Made by a program: the position numbers and the translations under genes
NCBI GenBank assembly: GCA_947627455.1
Contig: CANQWC010000003.1
Span: forward strand, 50,422 to 114,421
Reading direction: 5' to 3'
Source: an uncultured Clostridia bacterium
GTDB lineage: Bacteria > Bacillota > Clostridia > Oscillospirales > Ruminococcaceae
DNA: 64,000 nucleotides
In this document: positions 43,021 through 51,830 of the stretch, one piece after another
Layout of the letters: each line of letters opens with the position of its first letter
How positions within the stretch are numbered: the first letter of the stretch is position 1
Notes under the pieces: model-generated
Databases searched by the model: none
Told to the model about the DNA's origin: nothing
What the model saw: only the letters and a program-made list of their open reading frames with translations

Positions 43021-43069
43021 TTAGTAATAAATTGAGCGGTCGGCTTTCGACGGCTGAATTTATTGCTAA
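43021..43069 (+). promoter_or_regulatory. Long hairpin in the pnp leader
   Basis: TTAGTAATAAATT (43021-43033) pairs with AATTTATTGCTAA (43057-43069) with one G-U, and AGC/GCT plus TCG/CGA extend the inner part. It resembles in place and length the RNase III-cut stem that mediates PNPase autocontrol in Escherichia coli. Function here is inferred. Confidence 0.5.
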
Positions 43070-43119
43070 AACGTTGCTTGGGAATACTTCTGAAATCTAA
43101 ATTACAGGAGGAAAATACT

Positions 43120-45261
43120 ATGGCAATGTCTGAAATCAAGCAATTTGACAGGTACAGAAAATTTGAGACGACCTTTGCGGGCCGTCCGCTTGTCATCGAA
43201 ACGGGCAAGACCTGCGAGCTTTCAAACGGCTCATGCTGGGTTCGTTACGGCGAAACCACCGTAATGTGCAACGTCACCGCGTCGGTCAAGCCCCGCGACG
43301 GAATCGACTTCTTCCCGCTTTCGGTCGATTTTGAAGAAAAGCTCTACTCGGTAGGCAAGATCCCGGGCTCGTTCACAAAGCGCGAGGGCAAGCCGACCGA
43401 CAAGGCTATTCTCACCTCAAGAATGGTCGACCGCCCGATTCGTCCGCTCTTCCCGAAGGATATGAGAAACGACGTCAGCGTTGTGATGACCGTTCTTTCG
43501 GTCGACCCCGACTGCTCGCCCGAAATCGCGGGCATGATCGGCACATCTGTCGCGATATCCATTTCGGATATCCCGTGGGCAGGCCCTGTCGCGGGCGTAA
43601 ACGTCGGCCTTGTCGATGATGAGATCGTCCTCAACCCGACAGCCGAGCAGAAGAAAAACAACCACCTCAACCTCACGGTTGCGGGAACGATGGAAAAGAT
43701 CGTCATGATCGAGGCGGGCGCCGATGAAGTCCCCGACGACGTGATGCTCGAAGCCATCAAGATTGGCCACAAGGAGATTCAGAAGATGGTCGCATTCATC
43801 AGCGACATTAAGAATCAGATCGGCAAGCCCAAGTTTGAATTTGAGTCGATGGAAGTCGACCACGACCTCTTCGCCGCCATCGAGGAAATGGCCGCCGAGG
43901 ACGTCAAGGTCGCCCTCGACACCGACGATAAGAACGTTCGCGAGGCAAAGCTTCAGCCCATCAAGGACGCCGTTCATGCGCGCTTCGACGAGGAATACCC
44001 CGAGCAGCTCGCGATGATCGACGAGTGCATCTATAAACTCCAGAAGAAGATAGTCCGCAACTGGCTCTATGAGGGCAAGCGCGTCGACGGCAGAGCTCTC
44101 GACCAGATCCGCCCCCTCAGCGCCGAGGTTGCCGTTCTGCCGAGGGTTCACGGCTCAGGCCTCTTCACAAGAGGGCAGACTCAGGTTCTTTCGGTCGCGA
44201 CTCTCGCCCCGATAAGCGAGGCTCAGAAGCTTGACGGCATCGACGACGAGGAAGAGAAGAGATATATGCACCACTACAACTTCCCGTCCTACTCGGTCGG
44301 CGAGACCAAGCCCTCAAGAGGCCCGGGGCGCAGAGAGATCGGCCACGGCGCACTCGCTGAGAAGGCGCTTGTCCCTGTTCTTCCCTCTGTCGATGACTTC
44401 CCCTACGCGATTCGCGTTGTTTCCGAGGTTCTCTCCTCGAACGGCTCAACCTCTCAGGGCTCTATCTGCGGCTCTACCCTCGCCCTGATGGACGCGGGCG
44501 TTCCGATAAAAGCCCCTGTAGCGGGCATTTCCTGCGGTCTTATCACCCGCGACGATGGCTCGTTCCAGACCATGGTAGATATTCAGGGTCTTGAAGATTT
44601 CTTCGGCGACATGGACTTCAAGGTCGGCGGAACCCACAAGGGCATCACCGCTATTCAGGTCGATATCAAGGTCGACGGCCTCACCTACGACATCATCGAG
44701 GAGGCCTTCGCCAAGACCCACAAGGCCCGCGATTATATCCTTGACGAGATCATGGCCAAGGCTATTGCAGAGCCTCGCTCCGAGGTCTCAAAGTGGGCGC
44801 CCAAGATGATAAGCACCAAGATACCCGTCGACAAGATCGGCGACGTCATCGGCAAGAGCGGAAAGGTCATTCAGAAGCTTCAGGCCGACTACGAAGTCGA
44901 AATCAGCATCGAGGACGACGGCTCGGTATACATCAGCGGCCTCGACCTCGAAAAGGCTCAGCAGGTCGTCGATATTATCCGCACCATCGCGTTCGACCCC
45001 GAGATCGGCGCTATCTACCGCGGAAAGGTCGTCCGCCTGATGAACTTCGGCGCGTTTGTCGAGATCGCCCCGGGCAAGGACGGGCTTGTTCACATCTCGA
45101 AGCTCGACCTCAACCGCGTAAATAAGGTTGAAGACGTCGTTTCGATCGGCGATGAGATCGTCGTCAAGGTCGTTGAGATCGACGATCAGGGAAGAATCAA
45201 CCTTTCAAGGCGCGATGCTCTTCTCGACCTCGCCGCCAAGAAGAACGGCAAGGAAGAATAA
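43120..45261 (+). CDS. pnp: Polyribonucleotide nucleotidyltransferase PNPase
   Basis: This phosphorolytic 3'-5' exoribonuclease degrades mRNA. The 713 residues hold two RNase PH domains (the first from residue 10 with KREGKPTDKAILTSRMVDRPIRPLFP, the second from about 310 with GRRVDGR-type KRVDGRALDQIRPL). Then come a KH domain (DKIGDVIGKSGKVIQ) and a C-terminal S1 domain (YRGKVVRLMNFGAFVEIAPGKDGLVHIS). ATG 43120 follows AGGAGG; the 19-codon in-frame extension upstream overlaps the leader hairpin and is rejected. Confidence 0.98.
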   Translation: MAMSEIKQFDRYRKFETTFAGRPLVIETGKTCELSNGSCWVRYGETTVMCNVTASVKPRDGIDFFPLSVDFEEKLYSVGKIPGSFTKREGKPTDKAILTSRMVDRPIRPLFPKDMRNDVSVVMTVLSVDPDCSPEIAGMIGTSVAISISDIPWAGPVAGVNVGLVDDEIVLNPTAEQKKNNHLNLTVAGTMEKIVMIEAGADEVPDDVMLEAIKIGHKEIQKMVAFISDIKNQIGKPKFEFESMEVDHDLFAAIEEMAAEDVKVALDTDDKNVREAKLQPIKDAVHARFDEEYPEQLAMIDECIYKLQKKIVRNWLYEGKRVDGRALDQIRPLSAEVAVLPRVHGSGLFTRGQTQVLSVATLAPISEAQKLDGIDDEEEKRYMHHYNFPSYSVGETKPSRGPGRREIGHGALAEKALVPVLPSVDDFPYAIRVVSEVLSSNGSTSQGSICGSTLALMDAGVPIKAPVAGISCGLITRDDGSFQTMVDIQGLEDFFGDMDFKVGGTHKGITAIQVDIKVDGLTYDIIEEAFAKTHKARDYILDEIMAKAIAEPRSEVSKWAPKMISTKIPVDKIGDVIGKSGKVIQKLQADYEVEISIEDDGSVYISGLDLEKAQQVVDIIRTIAFDPEIGAIYRGKVVRLMNFGAFVEIAPGKDGLVHISKLDLNRVNKVEDVVSIGDEIVVKVVEIDDQGRINLSRRDALLDLAAKKNGKEE

Positions 45262-45275
45262 TCCCGATAAAAATT

Positions 45276-45310
45276 ACCGACTCAGCCCAAAAAGCCGAGT
45301 CGGTTTTTTT
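45276..45310. terminator. Bidirectional terminator between pnp and the convergent lipoprotein gene
   Basis: ACCGACTC (45276-45283) pairs with GAGTCGGT (45297-45304), followed by seven T. The minus-strand gene stops inside its T-run. Confidence 0.8.
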
Positions 45311-45824
45311 AATTTGTTTCGAGCTCCACCACGTCAAAGGTGTTGAAAACGATGCTCATTCCGCAGTCCAAAAGCTCAAGCTTCTGCGGAATCCCCGTCT
45401 TGCTGAGGGTCAGCGTAAAGTTCTCTTCGCCGATGCTTCCCGTCGCGAGGCCCTCCTCGTCGCCGTTGATGACTTCAAGCGTCTGCGCCGCGAGCCGATC
45501 AAGGCTGCCGATAGCCGTCGTGATGACCGACCCGACGGGGAATCTCTCGGTGTCAAAGGTGAAGCGAAGCCCGTCGAATGAGACCTCGGTGTCGGCGCCG
45601 TTGACGTTGAAGATCAGCCCTTTGACCGCCGCGGGGCTCATTAGCTCGACCTGCCACTTAGAATCGGCAAACCGCGAGAGAAAAACGCCGTAGGTCGTGT
45701 CCCCGACGGTTATATCCGCGGTCGTCGAGTAGTATTTCGGAAGCTCGGCCGTCGAAGTCGGCGCTTTCTGACAGCCGCAGAGCAGCACTGCCGCCGTCAG
45801 GATAAAAATAAGTATTCTTTTCAA
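45309..45824 (-). CDS. Putative lipoprotein of unknown function
   Basis: The 171 residues start with a lipoprotein signal, MKRILIFILTAAVLLCGC, with Cys18 as the likely lipidated residue. The rest is a beta-rich soluble domain with no motif I recognise. It begins one base before the end of nnrD and is the last gene of the long minus-strand block that starts at nifS. Confidence 0.75.
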   Translation of the reverse strand: MKRILIFILTAAVLLCGCQKAPTSTAELPKYYSTTADITVGDTTYGVFLSRFADSKWQVELMSPAAVKGLIFNVNGADTEVSFDGLRFTFDTERFPVGSVITTAIGSLDRLAAQTLEVINGDEEGLATGSIGEENFTLTLSKTGIPQKLELLDCGMSIVFNTFDVVELETN

Positions 45825-46817
45825 TCAAATCCGCCCTTCAATTTTCTTGAAAAGCATTGGCAGGCCGCCGATAAGGTCGCTCGCGAGGGCCGCGCTCCGA
45901 GACATTTTTTCTGATATCTCCTCGCAGACAAGCCCCTGAACCGTCACCCCGAGCCTTGCGGCGTCGAAGCTTCTGTACCCTTGGGCCGCGAAAGAAGCGA
46001 TGAGCCCCGCAAGAAAATCTCCGCTTCCGCCCTTCGCGAGGGCGTTGTTCCCCGAGACCGAGAGGCAGGCTTCATCACCCGAAAAAATAAGCGTTCCCGC
46101 CGATTTTGAAACCACGGTGCAGCGATATTTTTCGGCGAGCTCTTTTGCGAACCTTGCGCGGTCACGAAGAATCTCATCAAGAGGCCGCCCGCAAAGCCTT
46201 GAAAGCTCGGCGGGGTGGGGAGTGAGTATCGGCTCTGTCCTTGCTTTCCTGAGAAATTCTATGCGCTCTGAGACAAGGTTTATTCCGTCCGCGTCCAATA
46301 TTATCGGGCAGGAGGCATTTTTCAGCGCCAATTTCAATATTTCGACGCACCCCGCGCCCTTTCCGAGCCCCGGGCCGATAAGAACCGCGCTCGCCGAATT
46401 TATCGCCTCGATGACGTCGTCGCGAAGCTCATCGCTGAGGGTCATAAAGCCCTTTGCGTCGTGGGGCAGGGGAATCACCGTGGCTTCTTTTGCCGAGACC
46501 GCAAGCGCCTGCGCCGCGCCCTCGGTGGTTATCGCCGTAACAAGCCCGACGCCCGAGCGCAGCGCCGCCAGCGCAGAGATCTGAACCGCGCCTCGGTATC
46601 GCTCAGACCCACCGATTATAACAAGCTTCCCGAAGGTGCCCTTGTGAGAATTCTCGGGGCGCTTTCTGACAAGCTCAATAACTTTACAAGGCTCCGAAAT
46701 CTCGATTTCCCCGTCCGCAGAAATATATTCCTTCACCGCCTCTGAGATGTGCAAATCGCGCTCCGATGCGGTTTTCTCCGCCTCTGAAAATTCCAGAAGC
46801 CCTATTCTGTTACTCAT
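45825..46817 (-). CDS. nnrD: ADP-dependent NAD(P)H-hydrate dehydratase
   Basis: This repairs hydrated NADH and NADPH. The 330 residues contain the ribokinase-like dehydratase from about residue 55: GKLVIIGGSERYRGA, IGPGLGKGAG, ILTPHPAELSRL, and the catalytic GSGD in ALAKGGSGDFLAGL. The usual N-terminal epimerase domain is missing; only about 50 unmatched residues precede the dehydratase. The start at ATG 46817 overlaps acpS by eight bases. acpS next to this gene is a common order in Firmicutes. Confidence 0.88.
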   Translation of the reverse strand: MSNRIGLLEFSEAEKTASERDLHISEAVKEYISADGEIEISEPCKVIELVRKRPENSHKGTFGKLVIIGGSERYRGAVQISALAALRSGVGLVTAITTEGAAQALAVSAKEATVIPLPHDAKGFMTLSDELRDDVIEAINSASAVLIGPGLGKGAGCVEILKLALKNASCPIILDADGINLVSERIEFLRKARTEPILTPHPAELSRLCGRPLDEILRDRARFAKELAEKYRCTVVSKSAGTLIFSGDEACLSVSGNNALAKGGSGDFLAGLIASFAAQGYRSFDAARLGVTVQGLVCEEISEKMSRSAALASDLIGGLPMLFKKIEGRI

Positions 46818-47163
46818 ATGCAATCACCGCCGCGCTCGCCGTTGTCCGTGTGTGAGTAATGCTGACTGTAAAGTTAAGTCCCTTTGCAGCCTCTTCGGCC
46901 CTGCCGCTGAGCTTTATATAAGGCGCTCCCAATTCGTCCCTAAGAACCGAAATTTCGTTGAGGGAAAACCCGCGAATTCCCGTCCCGATGGCCTTTGAAA
47001 ACGCCTCCTTAGCGGCAAAATCAGCGGCATATGATTCCGCCTTGTTGCCCCTTGCTTCAAGCTCGGCAATCTCCTCGGCGGAAAAAACTTTTTCTTTAAA
47101 CCCGCGAATCAAGAGGCTCTTCTCGACCCTCTCGATCTCAACGGAATCGATCCCGATTCTCAT
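46810..47163 (-). CDS. acpS: Holo-[acyl-carrier-protein] synthase AcpS
   Basis: This moves phosphopantetheine from CoA to acyl carrier protein. The 117 residues have both magnesium motifs, GIDSVEIERV at the N-terminus and FAAKEAFSKAIGTG near residue 50. SITHTRTTASAAVIA ends the protein. It overlaps the upstream membrane-protein gene by four bases. Confidence 0.95.
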   Translation of the reverse strand: MRIGIDSVEIERVEKSLLIRGFKEKVFSAEEIAELEARGNKAESYAADFAAKEAFSKAIGTGIRGFSLNEISVLRDELGAPYIKLSGRAEEAAKGLNFTVSITHTRTTASAAVIAYE

Positions 47164-47654
47164 ATCGCCCTCGGAAGATAAGGCTTGACTGCCTCGAGCG
47201 TGCGCTCGTCGGGAGTGAAAATGAGCGCGGTTTTCCCGAACGACGGGTCGTTATATTCGATCGTGTACCTCTCGCCCTCGCCGCAGACGTCGATGACGGT
47301 AGCGCCGTCGGGGTGTTTTTCAGAGTGATAAAAAGCCTCGGCGGTGCGAAGGTTCAGCCCGCAGAGCATCTTACGCGAGCGCTTGTTGAAGATCTTGTCG
47401 ATCTGCATTTCGCCGTCCGCGACGGTGTATTCATACTCGACATTCAGCCGCCCCGCCAAGTACCAACCACCCCAGACAAGCCCGATCAGCGCAAGGATAC
47501 CTATTTCATAGGCAAAAAAGCTTTTGACGACGTTGCCTAAAATGATGAACAAAATCACCGCGATGAGCACTGAGCCGCCCATTATCAGCGCCTTTTTTAC
47601 AGTGTCGGCCGTCGTTTTCGGCCGCTTGACAAGCTGTTCTCTGATACCTTCCAT
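47160..47654 (-). CDS. Uncharacterised membrane protein
   Basis: The 164 residues have two hydrophobic helices at about residues 22-45 (ALIMGGSVLIAVILFIILG) and 48-68 (FAYEIGILALIGLVWGGWYL), then a soluble domain of about 95 residues with alternating beta-type sequence, perhaps PH-like. I do not recognise the family with confidence. It overlaps acpS by four bases, so they are likely co-translated. Confidence 0.7.
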   Translation of the reverse strand: MEGIREQLVKRPKTTADTVKKALIMGGSVLIAVILFIILGNVVKSFFAYEIGILALIGLVWGGWYLAGRLNVEYEYTVADGEMQIDKIFNKRSRKMLCGLNLRTAEAFYHSEKHPDGATVIDVCGEGERYTIEYNDPSFGKTALIFTPDERTLEAVKPYLPRAI

Positions 47655-47669
47655 TTTTCATACCGCCTT

Positions 47670-48401
47670 TCATATGATAAATCCGCCGTTTACCGACAGA
47701 ACCTGTCCCGTGATGAATGATGAGTCTGCCTCGGCCAAAAAAGCCACCGCCTTCGCGACGTCCTCGGGCGCGCCGATTCGCAGAAGGGGAGTGTCATACT
47801 CAAGCTCGCGAAGCGTCTGCTCGTCGAGGCCGCTGTTCATGTCCGTCCTGATGACCCCGGGCGACACGCAGTTGACCCTTATTCCGCTCGGCCCAAGCTC
47901 TTTCGCGAGGGCTTTCGTGAAGCCGATGACCCCTGCCTTGCAGGCCGAATAAACCGCCTCGCAGGAGGCCCCCGCCTCTCCCCACATCGAGGAGATATTT
48001 ATTATCGAGCCGCTCTTTCGGGGTATCATGAGTTTTGCCGCCTCGCGAGAGCAGATTATCGTGCCCATGAGGTCGGTCGAGATTACCTTGCCGATCTTTT
48101 CGTCACTCATGTCCTGCAAAAGCCCGATGCAGCTTATCCCCGCGTTGTTGACAAGAACGTCGACATGCCCGAATTCCTCGGCCGCGGCGTGAATAAGCCC
48201 CGCCGCCTCGCAGGGTTCTGAGATATCAGCTTTAAAGGCTTTCGCGATGCCCCCGCTCAAGGTTATCTCACCGACGACCCTTTCAGCGGCCTCTTTGTTT
48301 TCGCGATAGTTCACAAAAACGGCATAGCCGAGCCCCGCGAGCATAGCCGCCGTTGAAGCCCCTATTCCCCGCGAGCCGCCTGTAATTACAGCTGTTTTCA
48401 T
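47670..48401 (-). CDS. SDR-family oxidoreductase (FabG-like, YmfI candidate)
   Basis: The 243 residues are a classical short-chain dehydrogenase: cofactor loop TGGSRGIGAS, NNAG, and the catalytic Ser with YSACKAG (Tyr and Lys). In Bacillus, YmfI is an SDR next to ymfF and ymfH and reduces the EF-P 5-aminopentanone modification. The presence of ymfF and ymfH about 8 kb away makes that role possible here, but a fatty-acid or other ketoreductase role (it lies close to acpS) cannot be excluded. Confidence 0.85.
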   Translation of the reverse strand: MKTAVITGGSRGIGASTAAMLAGLGYAVFVNYRENKEAAERVVGEITLSGGIAKAFKADISEPCEAAGLIHAAAEEFGHVDVLVNNAGISCIGLLQDMSDEKIGKVISTDLMGTIICSREAAKLMIPRKSGSIINISSMWGEAGASCEAVYSACKAGVIGFTKALAKELGPSGIRVNCVSPGVIRTDMNSGLDEQTLRELEYDTPLLRIGAPEDVAKAVAFLAEADSSFITGQVLSVNGGFII

Positions 48402-48410
48402 AAGCCCTCC

Positions 48411-48441
48411 AAAAAATCAAGCCCGCATAATCCCTGCGGGC
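48411..48441 (-). terminator. Rho-independent terminator after the transglutaminase-like gene
   Basis: On the minus strand GCCCGCA (48441-48435) pairs with TGCGGGC (48427-48421), followed by TTGATTTTTT. It splits the long minus-strand block. Confidence 0.7.
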
Positions 48442-48447
48442 GCGGAA

Positions 48448-49380
48448 TCACAAAAGCCAGTATATGGTAACGGTGCAGCTTTCGCTCTCATGCGAGTGCC
48501 AGTAGTATTCAACGTGGTTGCTGCCGAGTATATCGCTGTTCGGCGCGATTACCTCGCAATATCTTTCGCCTGCTTCATAGGCCGCGTCAAGAAGAGCGTT
48601 TACATCGTCGGCGGTCTCGCAGTATCTTCCGTGGGTGACAAGATACATTCTGTCGTAAGAATCCGCAATGGGCGAGTGAATGCGGTCCCAGACGTGCCGC
48701 GACTCCATGACCCCGTCGGGCACAAGCAGATAGGTGTGAAAAGCGGGCCTGTCCTCTTCGTCGGGCACAAAGTCGTCCCATGTGGTGTCAACATGGTACC
48801 ACTTGCCGTCAAGGTTCACAACGTTCCATGCGTGCTCCTCGCCGTCAGCCATGCCGCTGACGATGACCGATTCTATTCCGAGCATGTCCATAAAAAGCTG
48901 ATATGTCGAAGTATAGCCCTTGCAGATGCCTTGGTGATTGATTAAAACTCCGTAAGGGTTCTCGGTGTCGGGCGATTTCTGCGGGACGAGTTCAAGCATG
49001 CCCTCGTCGTAGGTCGTGTGCGTCGTGACCCAGTCGTGCGCCGCGATTACCTTTTCTTCGTCGGTCATGCCGTCGCTGATGAATTCATCGATAGCCGCGA
49101 CTGCGCCGTTATAAATCGCGAGCTCTTTCTCATCAAGAGACGAGACATCGCCGCTTTTATATGCCTCTACGACCTTGGTATCGTTATAAAAAGCGCCATC
49201 TTCCTCGGGCTCGGCAGTATCATCAGCGGAAACGTCAGATGAAGTCACATCGGCCTCGGTTTCTTCCGCCGATGTCTGAGTGCTCGGCGAGGGCTCATCG
49301 CTTTTATCATCAAAGGCACATGCCGCCATGCCGACAAGAATCAGCAAAGCGGCGAAAACCGAAAAAATATTCTTTCTCAT
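48448..49380 (-). CDS. Transglutaminase-like lipoprotein
   Basis: The 310 residues start with a lipoprotein signal (Cys21 in VGMAACAFDD), then an acidic Ser/Thr/Glu linker to about 65. From about 100 there is a transglutaminase-like domain: catalytic Cys in HQGICKGYTSTYQLFM, His in GEEHAWNVVNLDGKWY, Asp in HVDTTWDD. Such proteins often act as wall proteases or cross-linkers on the cell surface. It overlaps the SpoIID-like gene (ATGA) and sits downstream of two sortase genes. Confidence 0.87.
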   Translation of the reverse strand: MRKNIFSVFAALLILVGMAACAFDDKSDEPSPSTQTSAEETEADVTSSDVSADDTAEPEEDGAFYNDTKVVEAYKSGDVSSLDEKELAIYNGAVAAIDEFISDGMTDEEKVIAAHDWVTTHTTYDEGMLELVPQKSPDTENPYGVLINHQGICKGYTSTYQLFMDMLGIESVIVSGMADGEEHAWNVVNLDGKWYHVDTTWDDFVPDEEDRPAFHTYLLVPDGVMESRHVWDRIHSPIADSYDRMYLVTHGRYCETADDVNALLDAAYEAGERYCEVIAPNSDILGSNHVEYYWHSHESESCTVTIYWLL

Positions 49381-50867
49381 TGAATAGTTATCCCCGTGAA
49401 GTAGTGATGAAGAATCTGATCAAATGTATATCCGCCGTAGGTCGCGTAGAGGTCCGCGCCTATCTGCGATAGGCCGACGCCGTGGCCGTAGCCGTAGGTC
49501 GTGAAGGTGAATACCCCGTCGGCATAGCTGACGGTGAACGCGGTCGAGCGGATATTCAGGATATATGTCCTGAAGTAATGCCCCGTGATGGTTCTCTCCT
49601 TGCCGTTTATTCTGGCGGTGGTGTGCCCGTCAATCGAGAGCTGATCGGCATAAATGGTGTCGCTGTAGCTTAAAATCCTTATCCACTCGCTGTAGTTGTT
49701 CGAGAGCCTGATGTCGGTCTTTGACTCGATCTTGCTCCTGACCTCGTCGACTGTATAGGTCGTGACCTTGCCGTAGTTTTTGCTGTCAAGATAGTCGTAG
49801 TCATTCTTTACAGATACAAGATAAGGCAGGTCTCCGCCCCAGACGTTTTTGCTCGATGCCGAATATCCGCCTGTCGATGCCGAGAACGGCGCCATGATAT
49901 ATTTCCCGTCATAGAACATCGCAAGGCCGTCGACAGCCTCGACGCACCTGATTATCTTCGACGACGGGTCGGCCTTTGTGCCTATTTCCGCGTATTCGCC
50001 CTTCTGCTCATAATATTTGCAGTAGGTATATACCGCGACGGCCTGAGCCTTGATGGTTTCCTCATCCATCGAGTCGCCGACTTCGCGGTTGGTGATCTCG
50101 CAGACAAGGTCAAAGGCGTTTTCGGTTCTCATTCTCTTCTGAACGGTGTCATAAATCGTCAGAACTTGGTTTTTATAGCTGTTCGACGACCAAAGCGAAT
50201 CGCTCGGGTTGCTCGGCGGGGCAGCGGCCCCCGCGCCCGCGTTGAGCTCTTCGAGGCTGCCGATTCCGAGGCTGTCAAGAAAAGCCTGAAGCTCTTCTCC
50301 CGAAAGCTCATGAATATAGCCGTCGTCGCCCGCGGGCTCGTCTATCTCGATGAGTTCTTCGTCATCTTCCTCGTCGATTTCTTCCTGATCGATCTCCTCT
50401 TGGTCGATCTCTTCGGTGTCCTCCGTCTCCTCGATTATCTCCTCGTCCTCCGCGACGGGTTCGGTCGGCTTCGGAACTGAAGGCTCGGTGGTCGGAGCGG
50501 TCGTCACCTTTTTCTTTTCGGTGGTTGTCGAGGGCGCTTCAGAGGTCGTCGGCGCAGTTGTAGCCTCGGTGGTTTCAGATGTCGTCGCGGGCTCAACGGT
50601 GTCCGATACTCTTGTCGCCGCCGCGCCGAGCATCGGGTAATGCCCTGCGGCCGCCTTGTTCACGATATACTCGACAGGCGCCTCCGCCTCGGGGAGAGAG
50701 TTTTCGCTTTCGTTGCCGACAAGCAGAACATCAGAGGGCTCGCCCTCGCTTATAATTGATTTTTCCGCATAGACCTTGACGAACAGAAACGCGCAGGAAT
50801 AGAGCAAAATCAGGGTCATAAGCAGAATCACACGTTTGATTGTAAAAAACGCGGTGATTTTTTTCAT
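49377..50867 (-). CDS. SpoIID/LytB-domain membrane protein with long Thr/Glu-rich linker
   Basis: The 496 residues have an N-terminal membrane helix at about 10-32 and a low-complexity stretch from about 85 to 185, first Thr/Pro-rich and then very acidic. The C-terminal SpoIID domain has IKAQAVAVYTYCKYY, SASTGGYSASSKNVWGG, and GYGHGVGLSQIGADLYA. SpoIID enzymes cleave peptidoglycan glycan strands. The linker would span the wall. The company of sortases points to a surface role rather than engulfment, which is inference. ATG 50867 has AAAGGA before it. Confidence 0.88.
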   Translation of the reverse strand: MKKITAFFTIKRVILLMTLILLYSCAFLFVKVYAEKSIISEGEPSDVLLVGNESENSLPEAEAPVEYIVNKAAAGHYPMLGAAATRVSDTVEPATTSETTEATTAPTTSEAPSTTTEKKKVTTAPTTEPSVPKPTEPVAEDEEIIEETEDTEEIDQEEIDQEEIDEEDDEELIEIDEPAGDDGYIHELSGEELQAFLDSLGIGSLEELNAGAGAAAPPSNPSDSLWSSNSYKNQVLTIYDTVQKRMRTENAFDLVCEITNREVGDSMDEETIKAQAVAVYTYCKYYEQKGEYAEIGTKADPSSKIIRCVEAVDGLAMFYDGKYIMAPFSASTGGYSASSKNVWGGDLPYLVSVKNDYDYLDSKNYGKVTTYTVDEVRSKIESKTDIRLSNNYSEWIRILSYSDTIYADQLSIDGHTTARINGKERTITGHYFRTYILNIRSTAFTVSYADGVFTFTTYGYGHGVGLSQIGADLYATYGGYTFDQILHHYFTGITIQ

Positions 50868-50919
50868 CTTGTCACGTCCTTTCCGCCAGATTATTGCCTT
50901 TATTTTCCAATTATATTCA

Positions 50920-51813
50920 TTACCTTGCGGCTTTAGGCATATGCTTGTCGCTGTTCTTTTCATAGAACCCCTCATAGACACTCGGATCCTCGCCATCGCG
51001 AACCTTTCTCGCGACGACTACGAATCTTGAGTCGCTGAAGGTATAGGCGCAGGTCGAGAGGGTCAGGAACTGATCGCCGTATTGGCATTCAACAGGGGAT
51101 TTGTAGTAATTGCGGAGCTGGATATTCTCCATGAAATAGTTGTAATCCTCTTCGGTGTCGAAGTTTCGGCACTTGAAGTATTCAAAGAGGGGCAGGTCGT
51201 CCTGATCCTCATAGATTCCGACGAGGAAGCAGGAGACGATGACATACTGAGCTTCTTCCCATCTGGTATCGAAATTGATTATGTAAGCTTTGTTGATGGT
51301 AGAGGTGTGGCTCGACTGATAGTCAAGAATATGCCTGAAGAACGAGCCGTCCTTGTTGCTATGGCCGTAGAGGGTGACGTTGTCCGCCATGTTGAGGCCG
51401 GTTATCGGCACCTTGTAGTCGGCATATATCGTGCCCTTCGCGGATTTTTCCTTGTCGAAGTTTTTGTCGAGATAATAGTCGTTGTCTGAATACTGAACGA
51501 CGGGGTAGTCAATCCACGGGTCGCCGTTTGAGTGGGTGATGCCGTCAATTCTTATCCACCCGACGAAATCGTTGTTTTCCTCGTAATATTCGGCATATTT
51601 TTCAAGCGGGTCGGGCTCGACAGGCGGCGGCTCGGTGGTAGTCGTCACCTCTGTCGTGATATCGGGAACAGTCGTTATCGGCGGCTGAGTCTGAATCGGC
51701 AGAGTTTCCTCGGGAGAATCAATATTCTTTCCGCATGAGGAGAGCGTCGCCGCCACTGCGAGCGCCGAAGCGACCGCGCAGATCTTTAACAGCTTATTTC
51801 TGAGAGTTTCCAT
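50920..51813 (-). CDS. Class B sortase with lipoprotein-type signal
   Basis: This transpeptidase-type protein anchors or links surface proteins. The 297 residues have the catalytic His in TLYGHSNKDG, Cys near 255 in LTLSTCAY and Arg in SRFVVVAR. At the N-terminus a hydrophobic stretch ends in LSSC (Cys27), so it may be lipid-anchored instead of having a plain membrane helix. A Thr/Pro-rich linker follows. It is 17 bases after a second, related sortase gene. No substrate with a sorting motif was found in the window. Confidence 0.87.
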   Translation of the reverse strand: METLRNKLLKICAVASALAVAATLSSCGKNIDSPEETLPIQTQPPITTVPDITTEVTTTTEPPPVEPDPLEKYAEYYEENNDFVGWIRIDGITHSNGDPWIDYPVVQYSDNDYYLDKNFDKEKSAKGTIYADYKVPITGLNMADNVTLYGHSNKDGSFFRHILDYQSSHTSTINKAYIINFDTRWEEAQYVIVSCFLVGIYEDQDDLPLFEYFKCRNFDTEEDYNYFMENIQLRNYYKSPVECQYGDQFLTLSTCAYTFSDSRFVVVARKVRDGEDPSVYEGFYEKNSDKHMPKAAR

Positions 51814-51830
51814 TTATTACATCCTTTCGC

